Under the pieces are notes generated by a model that was not told the DNA's origin, ran no database searches, and was given only the letters and a program-made list of their open reading frames with translations. Of a DNA stretch of 64,000 bases, positions 38,924 through 48,600 are shown piece by piece. The stretch spans positions 496,001 through 560,000 of the forward strand of contig NZ_LUKF01000016.1 of NCBI RefSeq assembly GCF_001592755.1, read 5' to 3'. Both the position numbers and the translations under genes were made by a program. This stretch comes from Bdellovibrio bacteriovorus. Lineage in GTDB: Bacteria > Bdellovibrionota > Bdellovibrionia > Bdellovibrionales > Bdellovibrionaceae. The stretch's first letter is position 1; every line of letters starts with the position of its first letter.

Positions 38924-39517
38924 TTAAAGAGATATCACACCCGTCCTAAGAATGTCGTTACTGATCGTCGTGGAAATACTTTTCGAAGTGATACGAACCA
39001 GATCTGTGTAAGTATCAATCATTTTCAGAAATTGTTTTAACTCAATTTGATTTTCACAGGCACCGGGAAAGGCATTCTTCCTTAAGTAACAGTTGTTTTG
39101 CACAGTGAAAGTTTCAATGGCAACGTTCGTTCCCTCGACATTTTTAAAGAACATTCCAAACCCCGCGCCTACGACAGGGTTTCCAGTATTGGATTTAGGA
39201 AATTCTTGAACGGAAATCACTCTTTCATTGTTATCAAGGTCGATGGAATAAGCCTTAAAGAAAAATTTAGAAACTGATCCTTCCGTGCAATTGGGCGAGT
39301 TCGGAAGACAACAGGTAACACTTATCGTGCCATCACTGCGATGAGTGATGAATGGACGACGTTTCATCGCACCTAAAACATACAGTGCCGTGATACCGGG
39401 GAACTTATTGTCCATCTCAAAAGCATTATCCGCCTCATCACATCGAGCGACCATAAGGCGTTTGGTTCTTTTCTGCATTCCACCCTGGCTTCCGGTCAGA
39501 CGATGTTCTTCCAACAA
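38924..39517 (-). CDS. C-terminal part of a PilW-like minor pilin (frame-displaced)
   Basis: 197 aa with no signal or pilin leader of its own. The frame actually opens just after a TAG at about 39561 and reads QKTAYEIILDSFLLEEHRL, so it overlaps the end of the preceding pilin frame by about a dozen codons. The only start is a weak TTG at 39517. The mixed beta sequence with Cys pairs (CCLPNSPNC, NNCYLRKNAFPGAC) fits the globular part missing from the 131-aa pilin upstream. Best read as one gene split by a +1 frame change, either a real mutation, recoding or a sequence error. Confidence 0.6.
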   Translation of the reverse strand: MLEEHRLTGSQGGMQKRTKRLMVARCDEADNAFEMDNKFPGITALYVLGAMKRRPFITHRSDGTISVTCCLPNSPNCTEGSVSKFFFKAYSIDLDNNERVISVQEFPKSNTGNPVVGAGFGMFFKNVEGTNVAIETFTVQNNCYLRKNAFPGACENQIELKQFLKMIDTYTDLVRITSKSISTTISNDILRTGVISL

Positions 39518-39524
39518 AAAGGAA

Positions 39525-39920
39525 TCAAGAATAATCTCGTATGCCGTCTTCTGCTATGGCTTCCGTGGCTTTTTCATACAGGTGACTTCCCTGGGCATTC
39601 TTAGCCCATTCTTGAGGATTTATAATCATTGAAGGCGCAGGTGAAACTGCATTGCTACCTAGACTCGTTGCCCCCGTATTGAGGGTTTGATAAAAAGTTG
39701 TCGGCATATTCAAACGGCTCATGTTTAAGTTTCTTGCCGAACGACGAATAAACATATCCATTTCTTGAATTTCACTGACCACTTCTTGCTTTTTTTCAAT
39801 GCGCTTCATCTCTTTTACAAAGACAATCGTCGCCTGACTTGATGCCAAAAGCAGAATGGCCATGATGGCACTAACCACCATGACCTCAACCAATGTGAAT
39901 CCCTTCTTATCCATAATCAC
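39525..39920 (-). CDS. PilW-like minor pilin, N-terminal part
   Basis: 131 aa. Classical type IV prepilin start: a short charged leader, then G/FTLVEVMVVSAIMAILLLA with Glu at +5 for assembly after PilD cleavage and methylation. The helix continues to about 65, then a short tail ends at TGA at 39525. This is too short for a PilW-type minor pilin, and the matching globular domain continues in the next frame. GTG start at 39920 preceded by AAGGTG; it overlaps the upstream giant pilin gene by 4 bp. Minor pilins of this set prime pilus assembly at the tip. Confidence 0.78.
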   Translation of the reverse strand: MIMDKKGFTLVEVMVVSAIMAILLLASSQATIVFVKEMKRIEKKQEVVSEIQEMDMFIRRSARNLNMSRLNMPTTFYQTLNTGATSLGSNAVSPAPSMIINPQEWAKNAQGSHLYEKATEAIAEDGIRDYS

Positions 39921-42778
39921 GGTTTCACCTTAATAAACTCCTGATACCCCAGTTCAAAATTCGACTTCTTCATTACCCACAACATTGAAATCAAAGGCTT
40001 TTGTAAATCGGCTTCTAGCAGGCGGTCTTCATCCGTACTGCAGCCTTGCGCTACGTCCTTAATGGCAATGTTTCTATTTCTGCTTGAATAACATGCGACC
40101 TTGATTTTAACCGAAGGATCTGGAACCCATTCAAACTCCTCTTGCTGTTGCGCTTGAGGCGAACTTTGCGGTCCTTGGTTACTCTTATCCACTTTGACTT
40201 TTTTCAGCAGTCGGCGCGCTTCAATAAAAGAACCGTCTCTATCGACAAGCTCCTGGCTGAGCTCCTCAAATCCCGGTTTTTTAAACGCCAGCTTAGAAAA
40301 CTCTCCTTGAAGCGCAGGGGCTAGATGCGCCCCTTGCAGAGCGACCCATACAGCACGCGGTTCGGAAGCTAACTCTGGAAACGGATAATAGTTTCCATGA
40401 GGTGCCACCGCCATGAGCGAACTCAACCAACCCGAAGAAGAATGAGGCGCAACGAAAAATCCATTCGAAGACTCACAGGCGTTACCACCATCCGCAAAGT
40501 TTGGCGATGACTTGCCGCGAGTGATGAAGAATCCTCCGCCCTTATTCTGACAGAGGAATTCATGCGAGCTTGTTTGTTCAGAAGCCACGGGAACAACGCC
40601 GCGGAATTTAACGTGATTGAAAAGCACGTAGGCAGTCCCGCCACCGGCAGGCGCACGCACGTAAGAATAAGGTGTTTCCGAAATAACCGTATGGGTCTGT
40701 ACACCTGCAGGACTATAATAAAGCATGTGACGTTGATCGACGTCATTTGAAAGCATTGCTCTAGGCACGTCTGCCACGATGCCGGCGTCTTCAACTTTGA
40801 GCGCCGTCCAGAATTCGCTAGAAACTTTATTTCCAAAAGATTTTTTCAAATCACTTGCAGCCCGAGAACTTTCTTCTTCTCCTTGTGGAGAAACGAAGAA
40901 GCCCATTTTTGCTAGATTCAGTAACTGATAACGATTGGACGCTTTAGGAATCTCATCTAAGCGGGCCACAGACCCGCCCTGTTGCAAAATACCTTCGCGC
41001 AACTGAGTCACCGGATGTGATTCGCGTCCCATATTTCGGCAGGCCTCCGGAGCCTCGGCAAAACTCACGGAAGGAATCGTCGAAGTTCCCAGAGTTCGCG
41101 CCAAAGTATACTCACCGAAAGCAAAACACATCGCAGGAAGCTTATCGTTGCAGTTTCGCGACTGATAGATCAGTTTTCCATTTTCAACTTTAGCCGAAAT
41201 ACAACGGCCTCCTCCCGCCAAGGCAATGTTTTGTTCGGCGTAAGGCAGGATTCTTTCGGCTTCGTCTTTATTTTCAGCTGCACACTCAGGAATCTGCGCA
41301 TCTAAAGGTTCTGGTGGTAACTCGTTCAACGGACCAAAGGTTTCTAGTCCCATGCGAGTGCATCCTTTAACAAAACACATCGTACAGTGGAGTGGCATTG
41401 AAGCGGCGCCGATTTCTGCCGCCCACTTATCTTCGTTATCTAGGAAGTCTGGAGTCGACACGGTTAAAGAAGGCCGCGCCGAAATAGGATTGGTTTCCGA
41501 ACACACTTTGCGACAAAGCGGCTCTGCATTATTCACTTTCACCTTCAGGCCATTGCCGCCCGGACTGAACGACATAGGAGCACTTGTATCCATTCCGCCT
41601 TGAGCATCTATCGGGTAAAAAAGCTGGTTGGAGTGTTGACGATAAGAAGTCGTCGCCGAGTTTGTGTACTCTATCGACGTTCCCGAATTGTTCAAAATAT
41701 TCTTCCCGTTGGTATCTAAGAATTCCAGCTTAGGACTGACTCGGACTCGTTCTCTATAACCATACTTGTTTTTAGAAAAATAATTCGCAAAAGCGGTGAC
41801 GTTTATAAACGGCTTGTAGTCGCGTGTGTGATTTCGGGCCGGGCAACGAAAACGGGTTTCTGTACAAGCAGCCACGACGTTTTTAGTTCGATCTGCGGAA
41901 AGACGACCATCAATGTACCGCCCTTGAACCACTTCCGTAGCAGAAAATGAAATTTCAAAAGGACTGACACCGGACTCTTCAAAAATAGTATTATTATAAA
42001 TAGTCCGTCCCGAAGGATCTCCAACACCGGTGCCTGCGGGTGACATTGACAGAATCACCCCATTAGCATCACGAACATCACACGAGCCCACGTCCAAAAC
42101 TGAAATAAGATCTTTTGAATCTGCGGAACGCTTAGAGCGCTCTCCGTTGTCTAGAATACGGTCATAGTTCGTGACCGCCTCAACCATGAAGACGGCGGTT
42201 TTTGAATCGACTCTCTGCAAACCCATAGGTAACAGAGAAAATACGGCGCTGGATTTCGTCGGATCCATTGTACGAATGCTAATACTTAAATCGACTTGTA
42301 AAGTTTTGAAATCAATAGCTTGGCTGGTCGCTAACGTATTCTTGCCCTGAACGGGTGCCAATGAAATTTTGATTTCGCCTCGATCTGAAACTTTATAATC
42401 TGATACTGACCACTCCGGTGCAAAAACCTTTTTCCACACGGTCAAAGAAAACGCCGTGTTAAGTCGCGCCTTTGTTGTCACAAGATCAATGGGTTGAATT
42501 CCAGGTTTAATCTGCTTTGGCTCTAATAAAGAACAAATGCCTTTTGTTTTAAGTCCTCCGGAAGTTTCAGCAGTTTCTAAAAGAGCCGCCCGCGTGCGGT
42601 TTAAAACGTCCGTTCCGATTCCAGGTAGTTCCTGTTTCGCAACAGAACTTTTCGCCATCGTCGAATGCTGAGTGACGATCGCGGCGATTGAAAGTATCGA
42701 CAGGGCCACGATGCCCGCGGCGATCACGCCTTCTATCACGGAAAAACCCTGTATAGATTTGATGTTCTGAGTTTTCAT
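39917..42778 (-). CDS. Giant PilV-like minor pilin with lectin-like C-terminal regions
   Basis: 953 aa, several times the usual pilin size. The N-terminus is a prepilin: leader MKTQNIKSIQG, then FSVIEGVIAAGIVALSILSI with Glu at +5. A long beta-rich, Cys-rich middle follows (about 100-560). Two regions in the C-terminal half look like C-type lectin folds: one with SFAEAPEACRNMG, ARLDEIPKASNRYQLLNLA, EFWTALKVEDAG and HEFLCQN (about 590-770), another with NFADGGNACESSNGFFVAP and RAVWVALQGAH (about 775-860). This is the architecture of a pilus-tip adhesin such as PilC/PilY-assisted tips. Ribosome-binding site GGGAG. Second gene of the pilin operon. Confidence 0.8.
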   Translation of the reverse strand: MKTQNIKSIQGFSVIEGVIAAGIVALSILSIAAIVTQHSTMAKSSVAKQELPGIGTDVLNRTRAALLETAETSGGLKTKGICSLLEPKQIKPGIQPIDLVTTKARLNTAFSLTVWKKVFAPEWSVSDYKVSDRGEIKISLAPVQGKNTLATSQAIDFKTLQVDLSISIRTMDPTKSSAVFSLLPMGLQRVDSKTAVFMVEAVTNYDRILDNGERSKRSADSKDLISVLDVGSCDVRDANGVILSMSPAGTGVGDPSGRTIYNNTIFEESGVSPFEISFSATEVVQGRYIDGRLSADRTKNVVAACTETRFRCPARNHTRDYKPFINVTAFANYFSKNKYGYRERVRVSPKLEFLDTNGKNILNNSGTSIEYTNSATTSYRQHSNQLFYPIDAQGGMDTSAPMSFSPGGNGLKVKVNNAEPLCRKVCSETNPISARPSLTVSTPDFLDNEDKWAAEIGAASMPLHCTMCFVKGCTRMGLETFGPLNELPPEPLDAQIPECAAENKDEAERILPYAEQNIALAGGGRCISAKVENGKLIYQSRNCNDKLPAMCFAFGEYTLARTLGTSTIPSVSFAEAPEACRNMGRESHPVTQLREGILQQGGSVARLDEIPKASNRYQLLNLAKMGFFVSPQGEEESSRAASDLKKSFGNKVSSEFWTALKVEDAGIVADVPRAMLSNDVDQRHMLYYSPAGVQTHTVISETPYSYVRAPAGGGTAYVLFNHVKFRGVVPVASEQTSSHEFLCQNKGGGFFITRGKSSPNFADGGNACESSNGFFVAPHSSSGWLSSLMAVAPHGNYYPFPELASEPRAVWVALQGAHLAPALQGEFSKLAFKKPGFEELSQELVDRDGSFIEARRLLKKVKVDKSNQGPQSSPQAQQQEEFEWVPDPSVKIKVACYSSRNRNIAIKDVAQGCSTDEDRLLEADLQKPLISMLWVMKKSNFELGYQEFIKVKP

Positions 42779-42812
42779 AGATCTCCCGCAAAAAAACGTT
42801 CAAAAAAAGAGA

Positions 42813-44108
42813 CTAGTTGTCGCCGTCACCATCGCCGCTGGACTGCATGACTTCAACAGGGCGTGGTCGCACCACCATCGTAGTGACCGTTGTCGTTTCC
42901 GTGACGGACTCCTGTGGAGACGTCACTTCGATTTCAGGAAGCTGAACGCCCAATCGCTTGGGTTCGATCACAGACAAAGTGGGATTCTTCACGAAGGTAC
43001 TTGCGACGTAAGGATTATAAGTGTTTCTAAACTGGGGCTTCGTGGCTTCCATCGGCGAATATCGAGAGACGCTGATATCAAACTTTTCATAGGAAAGACT
43101 TTTAAAGCTACTAGCCACAGTCACAGACGTCGACGTAGAACTGCTTGCGGAATCCCCTTCCACTTCGCGGCTGAGTCTTTGAGTTTGAAAGACGCGAACC
43201 GGTGAATAACACTTACGCTCGACTTCGGCGTTGAGTTTTTCCCCTGGCATGAAGACTTCCTGCTTACCCATCGCATCGACCAACATAACGTCTTTTTGGC
43301 GATTGGGGTAAATTTCGTTATTGTATGTCGTTGTTCTTTCATACTTAAGCTTATAGATCGCTCCCGGTCCCAAATTCGTGATGCGCACCCCGATCATAGC
43401 CGAAGCGCCGTCTTGAGGTGCTCCCAAGGGACCACGACATTCTGGGTTGTTCGTTAGCACGCTGCCGGCTTCACATTCGAAAATGCAGGACTCTCTTCCG
43501 GTATTACTAATAACCTGCACGTCGGGAGTACCGATAGGACGGCGGATCGCACCGCTTTTACTGACCTCTTTAGCTCGGCCGTCGGTTCCCATGAACTGGG
43601 TTACCGCCGTCATCACGACCATAAATCGATCGTCATCGGAAAGAGAGTTGATAAAGGGAATTTCACCCACCAGAGACCGAAATGAACTTTGTTTTGACCA
43701 GTCCACGAGGTCCATCTTTAATTCCGTAGTATAGACCTTCTTATTATCATCTTTGTTTTCTACGACAAGAACCAAAACATCGTCCTCATGACGAACAGAT
43801 TTGATATTGTACTTACTTTCAGGAATGCGCGGAGTATGGTATCCGCCGCCCCAGCGACATTTTTTATTACTTCCTAAATCTTCCCACCCATCTTCGCGAC
43901 ACAATACCAAGTTATGAGCGACAAAATAGCCGCCCAAGCCCAAGGCTTTTTGATTACCCAGATTTGTTTCCCATTCGGAATAGGCGTAAGACGATCTTCT
44001 AAAGATATCCAGTCCCATTTGAGACATGGCAGCGACACCTAATACGGAAATAACCGATATCCCTGCGACCATTGGCAGAATGCCTGCGCCAGAGTGATTC
44101 AACTTCAC
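42813..44108 (-). CDS. PilX/GspK-like minor pilin
   Basis: 431 aa, starting at GTG 44108 after CGGAGG. Prepilin-like N-terminus with leader MKLNHSGAG, then ILPMVAGISVISVLGVAAMSQM, lacking Glu at +5, as in PilX/GspK proteins that cap the tip. A large beta-rich domain with Cys pairs follows (CIFECEAGSV), then a Ser/Thr/Val-rich tail ending in alternating Gly-Asp. First gene of the minor-pilin operon (PilX-, PilV-, PilW-like), with an exact GCCGATAA box 56 bases upstream. Confidence 0.75.
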   Translation of the reverse strand: MKLNHSGAGILPMVAGISVISVLGVAAMSQMGLDIFRRSSYAYSEWETNLGNQKALGLGGYFVAHNLVLCREDGWEDLGSNKKCRWGGGYHTPRIPESKYNIKSVRHEDDVLVLVVENKDDNKKVYTTELKMDLVDWSKQSSFRSLVGEIPFINSLSDDDRFMVVMTAVTQFMGTDGRAKEVSKSGAIRRPIGTPDVQVISNTGRESCIFECEAGSVLTNNPECRGPLGAPQDGASAMIGVRITNLGPGAIYKLKYERTTTYNNEIYPNRQKDVMLVDAMGKQEVFMPGEKLNAEVERKCYSPVRVFQTQRLSREVEGDSASSSTSTSVTVASSFKSLSYEKFDISVSRYSPMEATKPQFRNTYNPYVASTFVKNPTLSVIEPKRLGVQLPEIEVTSPQESVTETTTVTTMVVRPRPVEVMQSSGDGDGDN

Positions 44109-44163
44109 AAAAACCTCCGACCGAAACGCACAAATGAAGCATTTTACTGTTGATTCCCTGAAT

Positions 44164-44171
44164 TTATCGGC
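44164..44171 (-). promoter_or_regulatory. Sigma-28-like -10 box (GCCGATAA) of the minor-pilin operon
   Basis: Exact consensus GCCGATAA on the minus strand, 55 bases before the GTG of the first pilin gene. No clear TAAA-type -35 at the standard spacing. Confidence 0.5.
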
Positions 44172-44325
44172 AACTTTAGGCCGTGAATAAACCCTGGGCT
44201 CATTACGATGTGTGGCTTAAACTTTTTTTGACTTCTCGGTTTGCTTCAAAAGTAGACGTCACTTCAGACTCTTTTAAGAGTTCGTAATGTAACTGTCTCA
44301 CTCATAAAAATGATTTGTTTCTAAC

Positions 44326-44661
44326 TTAGTAAAACTGATCTTCATTCTCTACTTGCAAGATGGCCCGAAACCCATGGCGTCCCGCTATGGCTGTCACAAG
44401 ATGGCGAAGACAATTGATAGTCCTTCCTCCACTCCCCAGAACTCTGCCGAAATTATCTTGATTCGTTTTTATGTAATAGACAGTCGTCTGCTCCCCGACG
44501 GAGTAACGGAGACCTACACAATCCGGATCAGTTGCAATTTCTTTGAGAGCCAGTTCAATAATGCGCTGGATATTTTCTCGCGCGATATTGAATCTTTCTG
44601 AAGCTCCATCTTCCATCTTTCGCACTTTAATCACTGCCACTTGCTTTCTTAGCGAACTCAT
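44326..44661 (-). CDS. KH-domain RNA-binding protein, KhpA-like
   Basis: 111 aa. The C-terminal half is a single KH fold with the RNA-gripping GxxG loop in GRVLGSGGRTINCLRHLVTAIAG, as in KhpA/YlqC. The N-terminal 40 residues are extra (FNIARENIQRIIELALKEIA), so the protein is longer than typical KhpA (about 75-80 aa). Ribosome-binding site AAGGA right before the ATG. It sits between the pilin operon and the TIGR02147 gene and not in the usual rpsP-rimM-trmD context, so it may be a specialised paralogue. Confidence 0.82.
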   Translation of the reverse strand: MSSLRKQVAVIKVRKMEDGASERFNIARENIQRIIELALKEIATDPDCVGLRYSVGEQTTVYYIKTNQDNFGRVLGSGGRTINCLRHLVTAIAGRHGFRAILQVENEDQFY

Positions 44662-44786
44662 TCCTTGGCCCCTTTCGTGACATAGTTCTTCATCTCTTGT
44701 GAAAAGTCGTTAGGCACGCTTAAGTTACTGTGTCGGACTCGACTGTATGCCCACAGATTCAAAAACTGCGATCATGCGAGGAACGG

Positions 44787-45539
44787 ATGAACGAACTTTC
44801 AAAAATCTTGATTCGCGAATTTGAAGTAAAACGCCAACGAAATTTAAAGTTCTCTTTGAGAGCCTTTGCTAAATTTTTAAAAACAGACGCCAGCAATCTT
44901 TCAAAGATAATCCGCGGTGAAAGAATTCCTTCGGCCAGCTTTGCCTTGGAGCTTCTTCAACGATTAAGTATTGAGGCGGATGAAAAAAACGCCGTTTTAA
45001 AATCCCTTGTCGAAATCAAAAGTCATCTTAAAGAAGAAAGAAAAGAAAAATCTAAAAACCTGGAAGACAAAGTCGTAGCATCGTGCCATTGGCTTCACCT
45101 TATTTTGCTGGAAATCTCGCAATTAATGACTTTAACGCCAAAACAGTTAGAAAAGATCAGCCACATTTTGAATGTCTCATCGTATGAACTCCAAATGGCT
45201 TATGATGAATTGGCAAGATGGGACTTATTAAATGAAGACGGAATTGATAACTACAGCACCATGTGCGCGCCGATCACTGCTGAAAATCTTCGCGCCATTC
45301 AACGGCAATTTTTAAAGATGGCCGTAGAGGCGATGGAAACTTACGATCTTTCGGAACGAGAAAATACGACCCTGACTTTCTCAATCCCTAAAGCTCACAT
45401 CCCCGAAGTTAAAGAGATCTTAAAAAAGACTCGCGATCGCATCAATCGTTTATCCAACGTGAATAAGAATCAGAAAAGCTGCATCTACAACGTCTCTATG
45501 GCTCTTTATCCGGTTTGCGATAGTGCCGATTTGACTTAG
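44787..45539 (+). CDS. TIGR02147/DUF4423-family protein, putative regulator
   Basis: 250 aa from the ATG at 44787, which follows GAGGAA; a GTG at 44730 is the alternative start. The N-terminal helix-turn-helix-like region (FSLRAFAKFLKTDASNLSKIIRG) resembles an XRE HTH. The C-terminal part has the DUF4423 pattern ending in REKT-type helices (TLTFSIPKAHIPEVKEILKK, RDRINRLS). This family is expanded in Bdellovibrio and Fibrobacter; function is unproven but DNA binding is likely. It lies about 100 bp before fibre gene 2 on the same strand. Confidence 0.8.
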   Translation: MNELSKILIREFEVKRQRNLKFSLRAFAKFLKTDASNLSKIIRGERIPSASFALELLQRLSIEADEKNAVLKSLVEIKSHLKEERKEKSKNLEDKVVASCHWLHLILLEISQLMTLTPKQLEKISHILNVSSYELQMAYDELARWDLLNEDGIDNYSTMCAPITAENLRAIQRQFLKMAVEAMETYDLSERENTTLTFSIPKAHIPEVKEILKKTRDRINRLSNVNKNQKSCIYNVSMALYPVCDSADLT

Positions 45540-45625
45540 ACTTGTATCAAGTTGAGACAAGATTTATAGGAATTATTACGTTTTCTCTATAATTCGCGTT
45601 CGCTCTCCGACTTTCCTGTTAAGAA

Positions 45626-45633
45626 TCCGATAA
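45626..45633 (+). promoter_or_regulatory. Sigma-28-like -10 element of fibre gene 2
   Basis: TCCGATAA within the same 20-base sequence found before fibre gene 1, also ending 7 nt before the ATG. Confidence 0.55.
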
Positions 45634-45640
45634 GAAGAAT

Positions 45641-48600
45641 ATGAAACACGGAACGTATCTTGTCTTGGTTCATATTCTTCTGGCCTCCTTAGGAAGCTTC
45701 GCCGCTCCTAATCTGCTGACTTATCAAGGCCGCATTGTGAAAGCCGACGGTACGGCACTAGAATATAACAACGTTAGCTTTCTTTTTGAAATTACGAATA
45801 ATACCGGTGCCTGTGTCATCTATCGTGAACAGAAGAACGGAATCAATATGACTAACAGTCATGGGGTTTTCGACGTTCCCATCGGTGCAGGTACGAAGCT
45901 TTTCCCGTCTTCTCCGACGAAAACTCTTTTAAATGCTTTCAATAACAGCACGACGCATGATTGCGCCGATGCGGATAACAATGTTGCTGGCAACTACACT
46001 CCTGCGGTAGGTCACACGCGTTTGCTTCGTGTGCAATTCCACGATGGTACGGGATGGAAGGTTATTAGCCCGGACAATGAAATTCGTTCTGTTCCTTTTG
46101 CCGCCTATTCGCAATCTGCAGAGAAACTGGGAGATCTAGGCGCAAATGATTTCATCGTGAAAACCGGAATTCCTTCTTGTAATGCCGGAGAGTTTTTAAC
46201 TTGGAATGGAACGGCCCTTACTTGCGCAGCGGTGTCAGGTGCAAGTGGCGGCACGGTGACTAATGTCACTTCCGCCAACTCTTATCTTACGGTCGCTAGT
46301 AATACATCGACTCCAGTTCTAACTTTGAATGTGGGTTCTACGGCAAACACCGTTGCTGCCGGCAATGACCCGCGTTTATCAGACTCTCGTCCGCCGAATG
46401 GCGCCGCTTCCGGCGATTTAAGTGGAACTTATCCAAATCCAACTGTGGCAAAGATTCAGAATGTCGCAGTTGCTACGGCGGTTCCGACAACGGGGCAGTT
46501 TTTTAAGTTCGATGGTTCCCAATGGGCGGCTTCAGCCATTGCGATTTCGGATGTGACAAACTTGAATTCCACATTCTCTAATTATCACACCACCGCGGCC
46601 TTCAATGCCGCTGTAGGAAGTGCGAATTGCGCCGCTTACCAAACTCCTTACTGGAATTCGGTTTCGGGCTCTTTTCAGTGCCAAGCGATCAACGTATCCG
46701 TCGCCGGCGATGTCAGTGGAAGTATTGGTGCCGTATCGGTTAATAAAATTAAAGGTGTCGATGTTGATACGACCGGATTATCTTCAGGACAAGTTTTGAA
46801 ATACGATGGAACGAAGTGGGCGCCTGCGAATGACAGTAATGCCGGTGGTACAGTTACAAATATTGCAACCGGCACGGGTCTTAGCGGCGGCCCGATCACT
46901 TCGACGGGAACTATTTCTTTGGCAAATACGACAGTCACCGCGGGTTCTTATACGCGAGCCAATATTACGGTGGACGCTCAGGGTCGTTTAACTGCAGCGA
47001 GCAATGGATCGGCCGTGAATCTTGCCACGGATATCACAGGAACTCTTCCAATAGCGAACGGCGGTACTGGCCAAACAAATGCGACAGACGCCTTCAACGC
47101 GCTTTCTCCTCTGACAACTAAAGGTGATATTGTCGTGAATGACGGAACCAATGACATTCGTCTTCCAGTAGGTATAAATGGCCAAGTTCTTTCCGCGAAC
47201 TCGGCCCAGGCCTCGGGCTTACAATGGGTGACTCCCACTAATGGAACTGTCACCAATGTTTCAGGCACGGCACCTATTTCGGTTTCATCCGGTTCAACAA
47301 CTCCTTCAATTTCAATCGTGGACGCGACGACCTCAGCAAAAGGAGCTGTGCAAGTAGGCGCTGGTATCGCGGTCTCTGCGGGAACTATCAGTGCGGACCC
47401 TGCTAACTTCCCTTCGGCTGTTCCGGTTTCTAAAGGTGGTACGGGCGCAACCTCTTTGACTGCAAATAGACTTCTTGCTTCCAATGGAAGTGGCAGTGCG
47501 ATCACAGCATTTAACTGTGCGACGGGACAGCTTCTTACTTTTGATGCCACAGGTATGATGACCTGTACATCTTTCGCAAATGCTTCGGTTTTTGTGAATG
47601 GCGGAAACTCTTTCGCAGCGGCAGGAACTTTAGGAACAAATGATTCCAATGCATTGAATTTAGAAACAAACAACACGGTTCGACTTACGATCAGCGCGGC
47701 AGGTGACCTCGCCGTCAATACGACGGTCGACACAAATGCAAAACTCAAGATCCGTTCTGGTTCGGCGACTCAAGCACCTCTGAGTTTAGACAGTCCGGCC
47801 TCAGGTATTCCTAGTATTGATTTTCTTCGCAATGGAACTTGGAAGGGAACTTTTGGATTCACAAATGGTGCTGGGGATGAACTTTATGTCTCTAACGGCG
47901 TGAATGGCCCTGTGATTTTTGATACCAATAACGACGAAAAAATGCGCATTCAAGCTGATGGTAAAGTGGGCATCGGTTCAAGTGGTCCAGGGGCCTTGTT
48001 ACAAGTCGGTGCTTGGGATGCCCAAGCGACTTACAATAGCATTTTCGTAGGAAGTTATCACAACACTTTAGGACAAGCTCAGTTCGTTGGTAACTGGAAC
48101 AGCACTGGATATTGGGGTATTGGCCCTGCGACAAATCCAGCTAACGGTGTCGTGCGCATTGGTAATGCAAATACGGCTGGTGATTGGAGAGCTACGCAGG
48201 ATTTGGCGCTTCAAGTTCCAGGAAGAATCGGTATCGGCCCGACGGTCACAGCTCCCGAAAGAGTGTTGCACATCAAAGGAACTGGCGGGCTTGATGATGA
48301 TCTTTATATTCAATCGCAGCACAGTGCGAGTGGCGAAGGTTCCGTGATTATCACGCGTGCGCGTGATTCTGCCGGAACGCCCGCCGCTGTTCTTACTAAT
48401 GACAGTTTAGGATTTCTTGCCTTCCGTGGATATGACGGCTCAGCCTTTGTAAATGCCGCAAGCATTAACTCCTATGCCGCATCTGACTTTGCGACTTCAA
48501 AATCATCAACGATGATATTCAGTACAATAGCGTCGGGAACATCTGCTGAACGAATGAGAATTCATTCTGACGGGAATGTCGGGATCGGAACAACGGCACC

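Noticed and set aside
44268-44281. Palindrome ACTCTTTTAAGAGT near the pilin promoter region
   Set aside because: AT-rich 14-mer without a second copy or T-run; not enough to claim an operator.
46978-47748. Long minus-strand open frame (256 aa) inside fibre gene 2, with a counterpart at 51014-51883 in fibre gene 3
   Set aside because: Both lie antisense to the same shaft block, are Val/Pro/Ala-rich, lack a ribosome-binding site and exist because the Thr/Gly/Asn-rich fibre code leaves few stops in reverse.
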